Both the position numbers and the translations under genes were made by a program. 8,277 nt of DNA, from the NCBI GenBank assembly GCA_002337215.1, contig DDFO01000046.1:69468-77744 (forward strand), in the 5' to 3' direction. How positions within the stretch are numbered: the stretch's first letter is position 1; the number at the start of each line of letters is the position of its first letter. Below are positions 6,089 through 8,277 of the stretch, piece by piece. The DNA is from Phycisphaerales bacterium UBA1926. Lineage in GTDB: Bacteria > Planctomycetota > Phycisphaerae > Phycisphaerales > UBA1924. The notes under the pieces were generated by a model. It did not search any database, was not told the DNA's origin, and saw only the letters and a list, made by a program, of their open reading frames with translations.

Positions 6089-6805
6089 ATGCATCACATC
6101 CCGTTCGTCGTCGCCAGCTTGGCCGCCCGATCGCTGTACAAGCACATGCGGGACCAGAACCGCCGCAAGCAAGAAACCCCCGCGCGCCCCGAGTGGGCCG
6201 GCGAGATCCGAGTCCCCCGGCCTGTCGCTGAGGTCCGCCGCGAGATGGACGCGCACCTGCGGAGGCGCGGCTTCACGCTGCACACCAAATCCCGCGGCTC
6301 GTCGCTCTACGGGCGCGGCGACCGCGGCATCACCCGCGTGCCGTGCGCCCGCGACCTGCGCTGGAACGAGCTCCCGATCCACCTAGTCGTCGTATACCAG
6401 GTCTACGCAGGCGTGACCCACGTCGGCTTCTGTGTCCTAGGTAACCCAGACACGCGGTTTAGCTCGTCCGTGCACGGCTACTTCGACGAGCACGCTGAGC
6501 TGGAGCTCGACGCCGCGATCGATCACCTCAACGGGGGCAGCTCGAACCAGCGATCCGAGTCGAAGCCGCCACCGAAGCCAAGCGATAACCCAGCTGAGAG
6601 GGATCTGGAGCTGCTTGGATTGTCTCGCGGCTTCTCGTGGGAGCAGCTCCAGGCCGCGTACAGAGCAGCCTGCCGCAAGTACCACCCCGACCGACTCGTC
6701 GGGGTTGAGCCCGACGTCGTCAAGCTCGCCCAAGAGCACTTCGTGCGCGTCAAGTCAGCGTACGAGCGCCTGCGACAGCGCACGCCCCAGCCGCAGGCGT
6801 GCTGA
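6089..6805 (+). CDS. Protein with C-terminal J domain (DnaJ-like co-chaperone domain)
   Basis: 238 residues. Of the tandem ATGs at 6086 and 6089 I prefer 6089, because AAGGAG (6077-6082) is then 6 bases away rather than 3. Residues about 171-230 form a J domain: DLELLGL, an AYRAACRKYHPDR helix with the diagnostic HPD at 199-201, and a final helix with VKSAYERLR. The domain stimulates the ATPase of Hsp70 (DnaK) proteins. The N-terminus (1-18) is mildly hydrophobic and may touch the membrane. Residues 35-150 form a separate domain I do not recognise, and 151-170 is a proline/serine linker. This terminal J-domain layout differs from DnaJ, which has the J domain first, followed by a G/F region and zinc centre; here neither exists. 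In this setting it might recruit DnaK to remodel a relaxase, ParB or coupling complex. That is inference from position. Confidence 0.88.
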   Translation: MHHIPFVVASLAARSLYKHMRDQNRRKQETPARPEWAGEIRVPRPVAEVRREMDAHLRRRGFTLHTKSRGSSLYGRGDRGITRVPCARDLRWNELPIHLVVVYQVYAGVTHVGFCVLGNPDTRFSSSVHGYFDEHAELELDAAIDHLNGGSSNQRSESKPPPKPSDNPAERDLELLGLSRGFSWEQLQAAYRAACRKYHPDRLVGVEPDVVKLAQEHFVRVKSAYERLRQRTPQPQAC

Positions 6806-6829
6806 TCACGAGGACCGGAGCCGGCGGCG

Positions 6830-7045
6830 ATGGGCAAGCAAGCGATCCAGCAAGCAACGGAGCACCGGCGCGGGGACGCGCCGGTTGCTCTGCCATCGGG
6901 CACGCCCGCCTGGATTACTCGTGAACTTATTGAGTTGACGCAGAAAGTCTGGCAACCGTACTACGACACGCCGCTCACGCTTGAAGATACGATTACAATC
7001 CTCCGGAACGCGGGCGGACTGCTCGACGCGTTGGCACGGAGGTGA
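6830..7045 (+). CDS. Small protein directly upstream of the serine recombinase
   Basis: 71 residues. ATG 6830 has GGAG (6817-6820) 9 bases upstream. The stop TGA (7043-7045) lies 3 bases before the recombinase ATG, and the recombinase ribosome-binding site is inside this gene, so the two are probably co-translated. The N-terminal 20 residues are polar and coincide with a strong stem-loop. The ordered part begins at about residue 22 with GTPAWITRELIELTQKVWQPYYDTPLT and continues into a helical end (LEDTITILRNAGGLLDALARR). No cysteine cluster or helix-turn-helix is evident. From memory, short proteins with the VWQPYY...LT pattern precede recombinase genes in planctomycetes. A recombination-directionality factor or regulator is a reasonable guess, with no direct evidence. 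Confidence 0.78.
   Translation: MGKQAIQQATEHRRGDAPVALPSGTPAWITRELIELTQKVWQPYYDTPLTLEDTITILRNAGGLLDALARR
6860..6890. promoter_or_regulatory. Strong stem-loop near the start of the small recombinase-linked gene
   Basis: Bases 6860-6872 pair with 6877-6890 around a GGGA loop. The stem is 13 bp with a single unpaired T; the inner eight pairs are all G-C. No T-tract follows, so it is not a textbook terminator. It lies 55 bases after the J-domain stop and covers codons 11-21 of the 71-residue gene. It could attenuate transcription or slow translation before the recombinase; it could also be a coding coincidence in GC-rich DNA. Confidence 0.45.
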
Positions 7046-7048
7046 ACC

Positions 7049-8277
7049 ATGAAGCGCTACGTCGCATTGGCCCGGGTCAGCAGCCGGGAGCAAGAGCGAG
7101 AAGGATTCTCGCTCGCGGTTCAGGAGGACGCGCTCAAGCGTTATGCCGAAACATCCGGCGGCGAGATCGTGCAGTTCTTCAGCATCGCCGAAACAGCAAG
7201 CAAAACCGATGAGCGCAAGGCATTCCGGGAGCTGATCGCGTACGCCAAGAAGTACGCCTCAGAACTTGATGGCCTTTTGTTCTACAAAGTTGACCGCGCG
7301 GCACGCAACCTCTTCGACTACGTTGAACTCGAACGACTGGAGAGCGAGTACGGCCTCCCGTTCATTTCTGTCTCGCAGCCGACAGACTCGAACCCCGCCG
7401 GTCGCATGATGCGGCGAACGCTCGCCAACATGGCGAGTTTCTACACCGAGCAGCAGTCGCTCGATGTCAAAGAGGGCCTGGCTCGCCGCGTTCAAGAGGG
7501 CTGGTTCGTCGGCAAAGCACCCTACGGGTACAAGAACGTCCGCAAGGACGGGCGCTGCGTTACGACGACCGACAAAGCCGCCGCCGCAACAGTCAAGCGG
7601 ATCTTCAAGCTCTACGCCTATGAGCCCCTGACCATCGACGCGCTCCGCGACCGACTCCATGCTGAGAACGTCGTGTACCGGCCTGAGGCTCCCCGCTTTA
7701 CGCGGAGCAAGCTGCACCACATCCTCCTCGACCGCTCGTACCTGGGCGAAGTCCCGTTCAAGGGCAACTGGTATCCAGGAAAGCAAGAACCGCTCGTAGA
7801 CCGGGCGACCTGGGACCGTGTCCAAGCCCTGATCGGAGGCACGGTCTACCACGCCCACGAGATGACGTTCGCTGGCGGGTTCATGACCTGCGGGCACTGC
7901 GGCAAGATCGTCACAGGCGAACAGATCACCAAGAAAACCAAGTCCGGCGAACGCCGCTACATCTACTACCGCTGCAGCCGCTACACCGCCGAGGGCCATC
8001 CGCGCGTGCGATTGCCCGAGAAGATACTCGATCACCAGCTCATGGCGATCTTTGACTCGATTCGCCTGAAGGACGAATCGGTCCGTGAGTGGTTCCGGGT
8101 TGTCTTGGCGTCCCAGACTCGCGACGAGCAGGCCGAGGCCCGAGCGCAGCGATCAGAACTGCAGCGTCAGTCCTCGTTGCTCGTCGAGCAGCAGGACCGC
8201 CTCCTCAACCTCCGCCTCGCCGAGGAAGTCGCACAGGACACGTTCGCCCGCAAGCACACAGAACTCCGCGAACGCCT
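7049..8277 (+). CDS. Large serine recombinase (site-specific integrase/resolvase family), 3' end outside window
   Basis: The frame is open from ATG 7049 (GGAGG at 7038-7042, 6 bases before) to the right edge: 409 complete codons, no stop. The N-terminal resolvase domain shows ALARVSSREQ with the likely nucleophile S11, and KVDRAARN with R83 and R86 in the active site. The stretch PAGRMMRRTLANMASFYTEQQS (about 116-137) is the conserved end of the catalytic domain and start of helix E. The Recombinase domain follows (about 155-265, GKAPYGYK to RVQALI). The zinc ribbon has C281, C284 and C309; no fourth cysteine follows, but GHP with H317 is in the right area. Residues 354-409 look like the start of a coiled coil, as usual in large serine recombinases. 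The enzyme joins DNA through a phosphoserine intermediate and most likely integrates and excises this element. Attachment sites are not visible. Confidence 0.95.
   Translation, partial: MKRYVALARVSSREQEREGFSLAVQEDALKRYAETSGGEIVQFFSIAETASKTDERKAFRELIAYAKKYASELDGLLFYKVDRAARNLFDYVELERLESEYGLPFISVSQPTDSNPAGRMMRRTLANMASFYTEQQSLDVKEGLARRVQEGWFVGKAPYGYKNVRKDGRCVTTTDKAAAATVKRIFKLYAYEPLTIDALRDRLHAENVVYRPEAPRFTRSKLHHILLDRSYLGEVPFKGNWYPGKQEPLVDRATWDRVQALIGGTVYHAHEMTFAGGFMTCGHCGKIVTGEQITKKTKSGERRYIYYRCSRYTAEGHPRVRLPEKILDHQLMAIFDSIRLKDESVREWFRVVLASQTRDEQAEARAQRSELQRQSSLLVEQQDRLLNLRLAEEVAQDTFARKHTELRER

Noticed and set aside
7259..8035. Long minus-strand open frame opposite the recombinase gene
   Set aside because: It is the antisense of a clearly recognised serine recombinase with intact active-site motifs; long antisense frames are common in GC-rich genes.

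Overview
The window is GC-rich coding DNA with strong G/C preference at third codon positions, short intergenic gaps, frequent GTG starts and good Shine-Dalgarno sites. It reads as part of a bacterial mobile element. The recombinase, the relaxase-linked small protein and the J-domain protein resemble, from memory, proteins of Planctomycetota/Phycisphaerae-type genomes. That assignment is an inference with no database search behind it.

Layout. (1) Bases 1-1421, plus strand: the C-terminal helicase part of a MobF (TrwC/TraI-type) relaxase, cut by the left window edge, then an 11-bp-overlapping small conserved protein. (2) Bases 1422-2486: a less GC-rich stretch with one convergent minus-strand gene of unknown function and about 470 bases without a convincing gene. 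The gene-free part is rich in inverted repeats, including a near-perfect 20-bp palindrome and an 11-bp inverted repeat that covers the next start codon. (3) Bases 2487-5704, plus strand: four overlapping, probably co-translated genes. These encode a DUF1232/YkvA-like membrane protein, an orphan ParB-like protein, a VirD4/TraG-type coupling ATPase without its usual membrane anchor, and a separate polytopic membrane protein. (4) Bases 5737-6805: a 100-residue hypothetical protein and a protein with an unknown N-terminal region and a C-terminal J domain. (5) Bases 6830-8277: a 71-residue protein, then a large serine recombinase that runs off the right edge.

How it may work. The relaxase would nick and unwind the element. 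The ATPase, probably with the coupled membrane protein, would deliver the DNA-protein complex to a secretion channel. The ParB-like protein would bind element DNA for partition or regulation, and the serine recombinase would integrate or excise the element. No VirB/Trb channel gene, ParA or replication initiator lies in the window. An integrative mobilizable element, or one part of a larger conjugative element, are both compatible. The most unusual points are the apparent split of coupling ATPase and membrane partner into two genes, the J-domain protein in a transfer module, and the small gene (with a strong internal stem-loop) directly before the recombinase.
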